Origin: Nemopilema nomurai
Lineage: Eukaryota; Cnidaria; Scyphozoa; Rhizostomeae; Rhizostomatidae
Length of the DNA stretch: 64,000 bases
Reading direction: 5' to 3'
Assembly: GCA_003864495.1 (NCBI GenBank)
Contig: ML133442.1
Coordinates: forward strand, 275,231-339,230
Positions 13,501-25,700 of this stretch are shown piece by piece. The notes below the pieces were generated by a model, which did no database searches, was not told the DNA's origin, and was given only the letters and a program-made list of their open reading frames with translations. How positions within the stretch are numbered: position 1 is the stretch's first letter; the number at the start of each line of letters is the position of its first letter. The translations under genes and the position numbers were made by a program.

Positions 13501-16500
13501 ATTATCTACTATGATCAATCAAAAAATCATTTCCTGGTCAATCTAAATAAAGAGCATCCGACAATAAATGGGGAATAATGCTACAATGATCAATAATGGG
13601 TGAACAATTATCTAAGAGGCCCGGTGTTTTACTTCAAGGCATGCTGCATTATTTTGTACGTAACAACTATTTCACTACAGAAAGCATTCGACGAAGCCCT
13701 TGTTCCATTGACAGGCACTGGTATCAGCCAGCACCTTGACTGACTTCTCAAAAGAAAACGACCCGTTCAGAGGTCGGAAGTAAACATTGCAAATGTTTAG
13801 GCTAACTTGGGCGGTTTGGGCAATACGATGATTGTAATACGCAAGCGCTGGTCTAGCAATGAGAAACACAACGGTCAAGGATATCTTGAATGTAAGAATA
13901 TCTTGAACTCGTTACTGAACGCTCCTACGTAGGCCCTTACAGCATTGGCGTATAATAGTGCGACGAAAGTCCCAATCAGAGTATAAGCTCAAACGGGCGA
14001 CAATAGAGCGGCGAGGGAACTTTGCCGATGAATAATGCCACACAACGACGCAGAAGACATCCTTGTTGCGAAGTGCAGAAGAACAGCAAACGAACCCGCA
14101 GAAACATCTCCAATGATTCGCCATGAACATCATCTCAAACTTGCGACACTGCATAGAGTTTTGGAGCCCTAGATAGCGACTTTAAAAGTAGTAGGGATTC
14201 TTTGATAGCGATTCTCTTACTATAAACATAATTTATTATGAAAAACAAGTGGGTGTTAGGAAGATCAATGTCAATGCCCCGCTGTCCAGCATTCTCTTTC
14301 GTAATTAGTCTCAACAAATGAATGTTGCTCAGCCAGACTGCTCACGCTTACTTTTATTGTTGCAGCAACTGCATGGTGACGTCATGAGCACCTGCCTCAC
14401 AGCGGTCACGGCTATCATACCTTCAAAATGCCTTATCGTGATCGCAGTAACAAGCTGGCTCAAATGGTTGATTTCGAAGCAGCCGCAGAACATTGCCTAA
14501 ACTCATCTCTCAACTGTTACTAAGCTATGACATGTTATGGCAGTTCAGTGAAGCAAGTTGGCATCAGCTTGTTAGATGGTCTCGAGATTTGTAGTTGAAT
14601 TGATTGAAGGATGTTTATAAAAGAGAAGCACTGATACAGCAGGTCTTGATGCCCTGGCGCGATTAACTCGTCAGCTTTATGCTGCAGACATCACAACGAA
14701 TCAGCTGGTTGTGAGTTTTTTTGAGAGATTGCACCGACCGTATCCACTGGCAGACAATCAGATGCAATTAAAATGCACCATACAAATACGAATTCATCAA
14801 CACAGGGTGTTTCAAGAAGGGCAGAAAGTAAAAAACCTAATAAAATCGAGTTTGATCCCAGTGTTAGATAAGAGAACGCTTTCACTAAAGTTTTTTCACT
14901 TTATGATTAATCAAATAAAATGCATTCTAGTATTGGCCGTAAAAATCTTCGGCTTATCTTATCAGCTGATTCAGATCGCCTTACTCGTCGAATGAAATTA
15001 GTTTCAAGAAGGCAATAGTAATAGAATTTGTGAAGTTAATGGTGACAACTGACGCGCAAAATTATCAGAGTTACTTTCAAGATATAATGCGGAACAATTA
15101 CCTGAGCAAAACTTAGATAACGGCTTTATCGTGCTCTTCCATGACAGAGAGAGTTATTTTGACCTGGCACTCATCAACTTTGCGTTGCAACTGTGTTACA
15201 GAAACAGGCTGAAATAGCCGAGCATCACAGCAGATGACACGGGATTTCATGCGCAGATTGGCTCCTTTGGGTAGGACGTTTCATGTATACAATAAGCTGC
15301 TTTGTAAAATACGGCGTTGTTGGTTTCTGAGACTATGGAAAGTGGGTCCAGTGGTAAAGTAGGCTACACGGAGGTTCGCCAGAGGAATTATTATGTTTAG
15401 TACAAACAAGCCCTCTTCTAACATCACGTCACGTCTTATGTCATTGCCAAGCTCTCCAAACGAATTGGCTAGCCGAAGGTTAATTTAACGAAGAGAAGCT
15501 GTATATTTTTCGAACAAGAACGGAATGAGTAAGATGCCTTCTAAACGCCGTTTCACTTGGATACGAGGCAAGTATTTGGCTGAAAAGGAGGAAAGCTGAA
15601 AGGAGAAACATTCGTCCCAAAATTAATTGCGAGCATTTCCAAGTGAAACAGTCTGAGCTCATAAACTTGTAGGTTTGATGTGATATGTCATTACTAACTT
15701 TAACTATGAGATGAAGATCAGTCATCAATCAGTAAATGAAATTTGAAGTGCATTGGTGGAATACACAGAAAGCATTCAGGTATCTTAGTGAGACCAAATT
15801 GTTTCTCCCAAAATTAAATAGCAAGATGTGCTCCAGTGACGGATAGGATTTTGGTGTCAAACCGTTTGTACAAGCAGAGACATTTGTAACAGGGTGGAGG
15901 TGGGGGCAACTCCTTTTTTGCCCTGAAGACATATGCAGACATTCATGCATAGAAACCATCATCTGCTCTAGTAGCTAAACCTCCTAAAAAAACGTTTCGG
16001 TTAACGCTGATGAGCGGTCAAAGACAATAAGACGAAACTCTTGAACAATTAAAATAAATTAGACATGCCATTAAGCCATGCGAAATTTTCAACTAAAAGC
16101 GATTCGCGTGAACTCAGTTTGGGAAAAAAGGGGTTTTATTGAAACAGTTGTGGGCGTGGCAAAGTCTACGTAGCCAACTGTTTATCAATAATAAACACAA
16201 ACTAGATTTCAAGATTCAAATATTTCATAAGACATAACTGTAACTGTAAGCCTTAATCATACAGTCCATGAATTCCATGGTTGTCGAAAACACGGTGATA
16301 AAACTCCAAAATGATGAAAAGGTATTCAGTAAACAACACTACACTTACCACTAATTTGTCGTTGAGTGAAGAAGCCATCGCGGGATCTCCCGGGCTGCTT
16401 CGATTCGCGACTACTGTGCGGCTTCTCAGCAAATCAGCCTCCTGACCTGCGGAGGAGTCTTTTGGTTGCTGTTGCTCTGGTTGTGTGATGTCTTCAAATC

Positions 16501-19500
16501 CGCTAAGTGCATCAACAGTGCTCATGCGCGGTATGGTTTTAGACGCATTTTTCGGTGGATTTTTCGGCGCAAAGGGATCAAAGGATGCGATATCGTCATC
16601 GGCATCAACTGCGGAATAAAAGGATCGACTTAGACAAAAGGAATAGCACAGCTGCGAACAGTTTTCTAGAGAGTGCACGTGACTAGAAAGATAAACGCAA
16701 ACAGAAGAGTCTGATTGGAAACATTGGCTAGAAACACGAATGTGGAAAAGCCAGAAAAAGGTACGTAGGAACCTAGGATTGCTAAGAAAAACACAGAGAC
16801 CATTGCCAAGAGAAATGCGGAGACGTCAGGGTAAGACGTTAAAAATGTGCAATTTGCAGATGCTGGATGCAAAAATCCAATCCAGAGAGACAAGGCATGG
16901 ACACTAAAAACTTTTGAAAAGTGCAGCTAGAATTGATATTCTACAGCATAAATATCGATGATATCTTCATGGTAATGTTGAAGAGGAGACCTGGCCTGGA
17001 GGAAGATTACACTGTGACACAGTACTGCATCGAATATAGAAAAGGAGAGGTAAAAGCGACGTGAATCGTAACTGCAATGCTATTTTGCTCTAAGAAGACA
17101 ATATTTCAATACAATTAATACAACACATACATAAAATTGATACTTCAATCAATGTCAGATGAAAAAATTGAAACGAGGCACATTAAATCACTTCTAACAT
17201 TGCTGGAAAGGCAGGTTCAAGCACCTTGATTAATTATCAGTAAAAATTGCTAGATGAAACGAAAACGAAAAACGTTAGAGCCTGAATAAAGACATAGCAA
17301 AAACCGCATTGCACATGAAACAGTGGAGATTTCAAAATGGATATTATTAAAAGATTTTTCGACTGGAAATATCCTGGAAAATGAAATTGATACTGAAAAT
17401 ATAGGAATAAAATACGAGTGAAATCAAAATATAACTTGATGCAATTTGATTTCAGGCTTTCAAATAAATATCTTGCTAGCTTTCGGCTTAACCGGATACA
17501 GATCATAAGAAGATCTTGAAAAGATAGATTCTTAATCTAAAAACTGTCCTAATTCATAATGAGAATGCTAAAATACAGGCCAGTCGCGCTTAAAATTTTG
17601 GAAGAAAGGCAGATAGCAGGCCACAGACCCTCTGGAGATACAATTAATGAAAATTATATATAACAACGTAAAATGAAAATATATATAAAAATAAATAATT
17701 GAAAACAAAAAGTGTAAATAATTGAAAATAAAAGATGGCTTGGTACCACAATTATCTATACATAGGCATAAAATACAAGGTATCGTAAGAAACGTTTATA
17801 GTCTAGGATGCGAGGCCAAGAAAGGGGACATTACTATTGCAGTTAAAGTTATTCCATGCCACTTTTAAAAAAATGTAAAACCTAGATATTGTTTTAAACA
17901 CAAAGTATTTAATATACTGGCAAAAAATACCTTGACATGCGCAATGGGTTTTACTATCGGTGCTAACATACGACTCGCAGTTGTAATTCCGACGGTATCG
18001 TGGGTACTAGATTCCACGGCGAGACTGACAATGCATCACATTGCCAAAATAGGACGTATATAATCTAATTAATCACAAACTAACTAACATTCCAAAACGG
18101 GATGTGAAGATGAAATGAGAATGCTCTGCCGGCAAAAAACTGCTTTGTCCTGATAAGGTACGTACCTCGTATCGGTTGATTCCTACCAGGGACAACTACC
18201 AACGCATGCTGAACAAAATAAAATGCAGGATTTCTACGCGCAACCAGCGTCCACCTATCTACACAGATGTTTCGGGCGTGTGAGAAGAAAACTTCCACCG
18301 CTCCGCTTATGTCTGGAGACAAAACAACCTGCTAGGAGAGTCAGAGAAGGAAGACAAAGAGATATGAGCATAAGATTCCAATTTGCATTGAATAATTCAT
18401 AATTAAAAACGACTTAGTTTGACGTGCATTCATTTTCAAAACAACGGGAAGAATGAAATTTCGTTCAGGGTATAACAATTTCTCTTTTAGCATTGAGAAA
18501 CAAAAGCTGACAGCGACAACTATTTGGCAGAAAAGAAATTTGCCGTGTGCATCGCCGCACTGTTTTCGTAAGTACAGTGGCTTTTACAGAGCTTATAAAC
18601 TAAACATATTTCATATATTATAGGAGGGTAATATTGTAACTGTGAAAGACAAACAAAATCGCTGTTGGTCTAAGTCATCAAATGAGAATCATATGCGTTT
18701 CCTGATTAGGAAAATTCAAATATTGGAGCATAAAAAATTTATTTACCAAAGCTAAGTTGCAAAAAGAAATAATTACTTCGTTCAGGTCTACCCATATCTG
18801 GTTTCTAATAAATAAGTAGGAATGGAATGTAAATGTGCTTCAGAGCTGCAGTATTTACCAAACTTATTTGTCACCTGCTCCCTTGTATGATTTGGCAGAT
18901 ATTACAGAGAATGGGCTGATATCATGGAATGTGTTGCTACAAAAGTGTCAAGTACCTACACTCATATTCCAAATGGACTTCGATAGGCAGGGATTGTGAA
19001 TGCAAGGAATCAAAACAGACAACATAACAAAAATGCTTCAAAACATTTTGGCAAGCCTTTTAGCTTGGGGACTGAAGTGTACTGCTTGCGTATTGTTAGA
19101 TTTTGTTCTAGCATTGCGTGAGTGGCAGACAAAGAATTACTATTTAAATATGAATAATTAACATCTACAAGCGGATAAAAATCGGCTACAAAGCTTCTTT
19201 TCTTAGTGGCAATTATTTAACGCTGAATCATAAAATTACAAGAAACTCCAACAACCTGCTCGAATCTAAATAAGTCGATCACCTTTGATGAAATTACCGG
19301 TCGGAGTGGCAGTCAATAAAATCGATACAGAAATTGAGAATAGGAAGCCACATGACGAAATTCAATTACAAAAACACAAGTACGAACTTAAACTTAAATA
19401 CCAAACAAGAAAATAACTGTTTGCATAGTTTTAGGGGACTTGCAATTTTCAAAATGTTTAAAATTAACTCACTATGTGAAAATGAAAATGGTCGAAAACG

Positions 19501-22500
19501 GCCGTACACAGCTTAATGCAACAACGCATTGAACGTGATCACGGCGACATAAAATGGACACCAATGCCTCTCAAATCAAAGGGATACAAGAAGATATAAC
19601 ACCTAGGTGAAGACTAAACAAGCCTTTGGAAAAAATTATTCTAGACATCATGTGTATGGAACCAAAAATATATCGATTTTGGAAGGAACTATTTCGACTT
19701 TTGACTAATTCTCTCTAGCATGGCTGCGAAGATATTCATTGACATCAATCTAAAACCGAAGGCGCCTGTTTTTGTTGACTGGATCTGGCATGCGTAAAAA
19801 GAATGAATCAGAAGAATGAACGTACAAGAGCAGTTTATGCAGAAATAGTATATCAAGAAGAAATCTTAGGCCTGTTTGCGCTTGACGACCGTAAGACAAA
19901 GAAAACTTTGTCAAAGGTGAAAAAGGGTTGATGTTGTACTGGTTCATTCCGGGCGCCGGTAACTCGTCAAGCTTGCGATGAAACGATGAACGGTGTGAAT
20001 GCATGACATAATAAAAGATGGACTGAAATAATTGAAAGTTGCTGATAGTTGATGAGTTGTTTTTATCGGTATTTCAATTCAAGAATCGTAAATATGGTAG
20101 AGTGGTAGAAGTACGAAAAATTGGTTGGCTGGCTAGTTTTAGAAAGACGGACATTGCATCTACTCTTGGCAACTAAACATTCGAAAGACTAAGGCTCCTG
20201 CGCAGGTTAGGACGTTGCTTTGATGAGAAATCGCACAGTCGCCGCTTAGAATGTTTATCAAGAGCATGGCTGGTAGGCAAGTGTAGGCCGCCCTATTAAG
20301 ACTACAAGCAACAATAACGACAAACATACCTTTCAGGATTCCAGGAAAACACCCTTTACAAAGCAAACATGAGAAAACACAACATTAAGAACCACCTCCA
20401 CTACAAGAATTACTTTTAAAGTAAGCTACATCTGTGTGTTTGGCAGAAATAAAATCTTTGACTGCTGGAGAATTGCAGCTGTACCTCGTTGGTGGTTTGA
20501 CCTAAAGCAAAATCAATTATGAAAATCAATGACTATGCAATGAAAAGTCACGTCCACTTTGAAGACCGTTTCACATCAGGCCATTTCAGACTTAGTTCTG
20601 ATTATTCTCTACCGCGACAATGGATGGCTGTGAGAACATCTTGAAAACAGTTGGAAGAAGTCAGAGCAGGCCACGGCGATGCAGAGAATTAAATCAAAAC
20701 AAAAACATTACCGAGCAGCCGGCCTTCTAAGGGCTGGGGAGGAGGTGCCCGCGACTGCCCGCGGGAAACGACATGGGTCTTGGGTCCTTTGCAACACAAC
20801 CAAAGTTTCTTTTTCGACAGAAACACAGGGCACAGTACTCCAGCACCAAAGTGGATATACCTGATACGTTCTTATCGCACTAGAATTTCAACAAAGGGCG
20901 ATTTCAAATAAAAAGGAGATGTGTACTGATAAACCATACAAAAAAACTGAGGTATTGACAATTGAAATTAGAGAAAGCATTCACCACAGGTGAAACGGGA
21001 TACCAAAAGATTCTCCCTCCTTTATCTATCGAATAGGAAATAAAGCATTTCAATCGCACTAAAGTAAACAAGGAGGTGTTAGGCAATCACTATCGTAAAC
21101 AAAATCGTTGATAAGCGCACGCAATAACTGCAGCGCTAGAAAGGAAACATGGAGAATGACATCATCTTTGCACGTGATTCTAACCTGTGAGCTCTTGGTG
21201 AGCAAGCCTACGACTCCGCGGTTGGTTGCTTTGGGGACAGAGAAACAAGGGAAGAACAATAGGTCCCCCACCCGTCTGACCAACCTCTAGTAGCAAATAA
21301 AAAACACTGAGACAAATATGCAAAAAGTAAACTGCGTGAGATATTCATTTTTATTATGGAAAAAGCAAGGTGAAAACTCGTATGACTTCAGGACAGTATT
21401 TCACAAAAAGAGGCACGACATATCATGCACACTTGTTTAGATAAGCTTCAAAAATCTTCGAAAATTGTTAGCAATTCTCTTAAAATTCGGTCAAGCAATC
21501 AAAATTAATCACCCTCACATGGGTTAATAAGATAGAAGAGGCAAGAGAAGTATCCGAGATGCGCCTCTACAAGGCTACACAGACTCAGGAAAAATGGTAA
21601 TTCTGTAAGCTATAGGATTCAAACCGAATACCAACAAATAAAATACCGCTATCCACTGACAGCGTATAGAAATCACCAACGCTCGACCGCCAACCATAAA
21701 TACAACGTTTTAGAACAACCTTTTTCGAAGCAAAGCAGACTATTTTAGCATGGTAAACAATTAAGGAAGCATGATGTATGACAGTAGCCTGAAGCTTTCT
21801 GCAAACCCTTCCAGCCATCTAAGGTTACGCCACATTATGTCATCGACATAAAATTTCGGTAGCTACTATCATTGGAAAAAATCATGTTTTCTTTGCTTAA
21901 TGATCCGCTGTTCAAGGAGGAAATCGTGTATAATTTCAAATAAAGCCAACATAAATCCCTTTGTTGTCAATTGGCTTTGTGGAATGGCTGCTTTTACGAA
22001 GAAACGAGCTCTGACTCACAATAGTCGGTAGCAACCAGGAAGGTAAGTCAATATTCCATTCAGAATAAGAGTGTGGATGGCGGGAGGCTAAACTCAGTTC
22101 GAACAGCGAATTTTGGAAGCTTGGTTCGAGAAAAAGTACCTCATCCAAACTTGCAAATATGAAACGAAGTTCCTATCATATAATTTGATTCCATTTGTTT
22201 CGGCCTTTTATTTTCCTATCAGCTGTTGTAATAAATATTTCAGAAGCATTAGGCCCACAAACAGTCTTTACCGTGATCTTACTGAGGCTAAAAATTTAAA
22301 AAGCAAAGTTCTACAAGAAAACATCGGGATTGCTATGAAGACTAATCGGATGAAAAATGAAGCATTAAATTCTTGTGCCCGCCGAAAGAAAATTATGAAA
22401 CTGAAGACATATGGGCATTACCACGAAAATTAATTTCAATTTAGGGACACTAGAAAAGATGTTCAGATTGATCTTGAAATAATTCCTATTGAGTTCACGA

Positions 22501-22788
22501 AGACAGGGCGCCGAGATTTCAACAAAAACCGTCGTTGCTGCGCGAGAAGAAAAGAGTCGAGGCGAAGCTTTGACGTTATCGCCCGCAAAATAGAATGTTT
22601 ACATTGCTGGCGAAGCTGAGTAACAAACATAGGTCATATCAACACGTCTGGTGGTAATCTCCCCGAAAGACGATCTTCTCTGTGAAGAAAAACAATCTCT
22701 TACCATCGAAAGCATTTTTGATGACTTTTCCTAAACGGCGAGGCAGCTCAACAAGTGAAAAGTCGCTCCTCAAGAAGCCTGAAGACAT
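300..22788 (-). CDS. INPP5B: Inositol polyphosphate 5-phosphatase, OCRL/INPP5B type (3' end outside window)
   Basis: This enzyme removes the 5-phosphate of PI(4,5)P2 on endocytic and Golgi membranes. Twenty coding exons join in consistent phase (2,388 bp, 796 codons): 22788-22704, 18312-18166, 16608-16349, 12648-12464, 11962-11855, 11567-11453, 10682-10566, 9744-9637, 8749-8679, 8252-8141, 7496-7387, 6106-5971, 4213-4103, 3561-3493, 2911-2815, 2330-2209, 2022-1912, 1517-1407, 930-846 and 427-300. Order: linker with a DPF motif (residues 78-164), 5-phosphatase (about 227-518), ASH (519-690), start of RhoGAP (700 on). Identity to vertebrate INPP5B is clear from WNVNGQ onward. The last roughly 75 residues of RhoGAP lie beyond base 1. 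The first two exons are assigned only from phase and splice signals; no N-terminal PH domain was recognised, so the 5' end is uncertain. Introns after 10,566 and 300 use GC donors. Confidence 0.93.
1912..4213 (-). other. INPP5B: ASH domain exons of the INPP5B-like gene
   Basis: Exons 4213-4103, 3561-3493, 2911-2815, 2330-2209 and 2022-1912 encode the ASPM-SPD2-Hydin immunoglobulin-like domain that follows the phosphatase domain in this family and helps bind Rab proteins. Visible landmarks are [23 protein letters not shown], the [14 protein letters not shown] stretch, [18 protein letters not shown] and [11 protein letters not shown]. These align block by block with human OCRL/INPP5B ([40 protein letters not shown]). 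Exon phases agree at every junction. Confidence 0.92.
4066..4320. repeat. Two mononucleotide G runs flanking an ASH exon
   Basis: Twelve Gs occur at 4066-4077 and eleven at 4310-4320 on the plus strand. They read as C runs in the transcript of the minus-strand phosphatase gene, 26 nt after the donor and about 97 nt before the acceptor of exon 4213-4103. Such runs are unstable in replication and sequencing. Confidence 0.9.
5971..11962 (-). other. INPP5B: 5-phosphatase catalytic domain exons of the INPP5B-like gene
   Basis: Eight exons (11962-11855 through 6106-5971) encode the whole catalytic domain. All signature motifs are present in order: [61 protein letters not shown], the [18 protein letters not shown] segment, PAWCDRILW and LSDHKPV. 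These include the family's Mg2+-binding and catalytic residues (the N of WNVNG, E of FQE, D and N of GDLN, D of WCDR, D and H of SDH). No residue known to be needed for catalysis is missing, so an active phosphatase is expected. The WDTSEKG segment and the surrounding residues are closer to vertebrate INPP5B than to OCRL. Confidence 0.95.
7071..7200 (+). repeat. Dispersed repeat, copy 1 (intron of INPP5B-like gene)
   Basis: About 130 bp aligns with the reverse complement of 55,330-55,490. The core 7137-7164 (28 bp, ATCCGCAACTGG... to ...TTTTGTCAG) is identical in both copies. Both also carry CTGATTGGT followed by CAGCCAATC, a facing pair of CCAAT motifs, 20-30 bp apart. No coding potential is visible. 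It is probably a short nonautonomous mobile element, but its ends were not defined. Confidence 0.7.
18166..18312 (-). other. Candidate second coding exon of the INPP5B-like gene
   Basis: A 147-bp block is bounded by a good acceptor (gttgttttgtctccag) and a near-perfect donor (gtacgtac) on the minus strand. Only one frame is open, reading [14 protein letters not shown]... to ...[11 protein letters not shown], and its phase joins both neighbours. The protein is not clearly recognisable. It could be a diverged PH-domain strand region. Confidence 0.4.
22704..22788 (-). other. Candidate first coding exon of the INPP5B-like gene
   Basis: A methionine ([18 protein letters not shown]...) opens a 28-codon exon that ends GATG followed by a strong gtaaga donor. 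It stops in phase 1, which fits the next proposed exon (18312-18166, AG followed by two bases, then an open frame). That exon in turn ends in phase 1 and fits the well-supported exon at 16608. The frame is also open upstream of this methionine, so an earlier start is possible. The encoded N-terminus does not resemble the PH domain of vertebrate INPP5B, so it could be an alternative 5' exon or a wrong join. The surrounding 22.5-23.1 kb is richer in CpG than its flanks, as near a promoter. Confidence 0.4.
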
Positions 22789-25700
22789 CTCTCTCGGGCG
22801 GCAGTTAACCCAGTCCTGCAGTGAGTTGCGAGCGAAAATATCGTGGCCCTGAATAATTACAGACTGGCTAACCACACGAAGCGCAATGAAGAGATGTAAT
22901 AACATTAAAAAATAACGGGCGCAAACACAGTTCATTTGTGGTATCAACACTGTGTAAAACGCGGACTGGCAGAACACGCATTTCTCGCTTCTCAACAAAC
23001 GAGTGCACTTTCTTCGTGGGAAACTCACTTCTGCGGCGCCTATTACTGAATCAATATTCGTAAACAAACCATTAGTATTCAGCATAGAATATAAGGCTGT
23101 TGCAGCTTTCAGTGATATCTAAAATAAACGTAATCTCAAAAAGATTTTTGCGTTACGAGTTCAATAAAAACAATGACCAAAGTCCGACGAGACTGATGCA
23201 CACAACACAACTGGTGTTAAGCTGTAGTTTTGAAATAACGTCATTGCCAAAAATGGTGTACAACGTCATCGCCTTTGGGTAGAAATCAACAAACTTTGAG
23301 GAATCGTAGATCAACATGAAAACGGCTACACCATGTTGAGTAAGTTGCGCAGAGTAAGTATGTAATATCTGGCAGGAGTATTAAATCAAAGAAAGAAAAG
23401 AGGCTACAGTGATAAATTAATGAAGGTTGCTATTTGCCAAAAACTGTATGCTAAAATAAATTTAGCATCTGCGCGTTGTTGGAACAAAAAACAAAATAAA
23501 CACAAGTTCAAGGGGAAAGTAATCAAAAGCTCTATGTCAAAATTTATGTTACATAATGTCACATTTTTATTTCATAAGTCAAAGTTTATGACTGTCGCAT
23601 CAAAAAACGTGGCAAGGCCCTGTGCTTCGAAAAAGTCGAAACTCTTATCAAATGGTATTGTTCATAACCTCATATAATAATGAATAACCGGTATCCTTCT
23701 GGGATTGAACTTGAGTGTGGCTAAGAGAAAACAAAACAGTTGTATAAAACATCTTCCGGGATATGTGTCCTTAGTAGGTCAGCCTTTTTGAAACGTTTTT
23801 ACTACTATAATTGCGTCACACTACAGACAAAGACCGAATGTTAAAGAAGCAAAGCCTTTTAGTTTCAAGACTAACTTATAACCAGATATTTGAGTACGGT
23901 CGGTTTGCAAAAGGTTTTGACATGAGCAAAACTGTGCCACAAAAAAATGGGATGGCAAGACCTCGATATTACTCCACCATAATCATGTTTGCAAGAGCTA
24001 TAATTTTCAAACATTCCTACATAAAGGGGATAATGAGAAACAAAGCTAATGAAATTATAACACGATAGTTTCAACGAAAGCTGCAAGGAAAGTTCCTATT
24101 CAAAGCTTCAAGCGATCGGAGCAGAAATATCAACAACATCCGTCTACTTTTCCTCCAATAGCGGCATGTGAAATTTCGGATGACGAAGCAAGATCAAGGG
24201 CGTTAGCGGCTAGCAAAGCATACTTCTGTCAAACCAGCAATCATCCGCATGTCTATTGCGAAGATAATCTTTTGAGAACGGCTTTATCCTTGATGACAGA
24301 AGCCCATAACAAGCCTAATTCAATATATTTCGACACGTTACCTGCGGGTGTAGAAAACGATGTACAGCAGCTGTGGAACACCTCAAACAAATCATCGGAT
24401 ATAAAGACGTAATACGCAGGAGAAACAGCATAAGAAATAAAATCAATATATAATCGCTATTGCAAAATTCAAATTCTGTCAAACTGGACTGTTGAAACGG
24501 TGATTCGTGATATCAACCAGTCCACTTGACAAGGTCTGTGTGTGATTGCAATAATTGCAATCAGTGTCCTTTCTGTGAAGGGGTCAGATTCATAGGAACA
24601 GGGACTACGATTAGAGCATTGGATGGTTCAAATGCAGCAAATAATCACATTTGAAGCAGCCACATAGTTCTCTGAACATCACGTCTATGACAAAGATTTG
24701 AGTTGCACTGATGTTGTGCTGATAGCTTGGAGAAAAAGCAAAGCTGCCAGAAAAATTTGCGAAAAAAGTTTCGTCACTGAATCGTTTTCCTTTTGCATCG
24801 TAATTTTTCACGACAAGGCTATTCACATGCTCTTAATACAATGGACATAGTGGAGAAAATACGAACAGAGTCCTTACATACAAAGAAAAGGTCCTTCTAT
24901 AAAAATTAAAGGCACTCGAGATGAAACTAGGGCAAATGGACAGAAGAACAAGAGAAACTAGACAATGAAAGAAATAGACTGCAATGTGACATCCTTAACA
25001 AATTTGTGGTAACAGAACACTGCGAAAAACCGTTTCTTACGATCGAAAGAAAACGTTTCATTCATCACAATGTCATGTTCTGTTCTTAGAAAAGGAAGAA
25101 GAAAGTGTAGAAACCAGTTCTGATGACACGATGAAGAGTTGAAGCTTGAAATGACAGTATTTTGTTTACTCGTTTTGGAAAGATTCAACCTAGAAAGAGA
25201 TGGTACTGAAAAGGGAAATGAACTAATAGTAACCCCCTTTACAGTGGAGTTGCGCTTTGCAATCACCAATCTACATGCCAATGGAAGCCTAAGGCCAAAT
25301 TTGCATCCGGTCAGCTACAGGGATACAAACAGTTTGCTACGTCTAAATGACAATGTCACACCGCAGATCAGCCTTTGAGGGAACCTATCACAATTATTTT
25401 ACACATCAAAATTCAGGAAACTTAATCGGCAACACATCGGCCACCAAAATCTCTTAAGCATAAACAATATAAGGAGCTTAGAGCCTGAGCAACTTTGAAC
25501 GTTCATCAATAGCTGGCTTTCCATCCTCCAATATACATATAAAATGATTTATTGCTGTATACCACTCAAAAACCTAAACATAATGTACAACAGTGTAAAG
25601 GAAAAATTATTTCTTTCACCTCTTTAACAAATAGTACATTTATGGCGCTTTTTTGCCCATTCCAGTTCAAAATTGCTGGAAGGTAAACTCCTTCGGTAGA

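Noticed and set aside
22639..23085. 148-codon minus-strand ORF as a gene of its own
   Set aside because: Only its last part ends in a splice donor that fits the phosphatase gene; the rest has no recognisable features.
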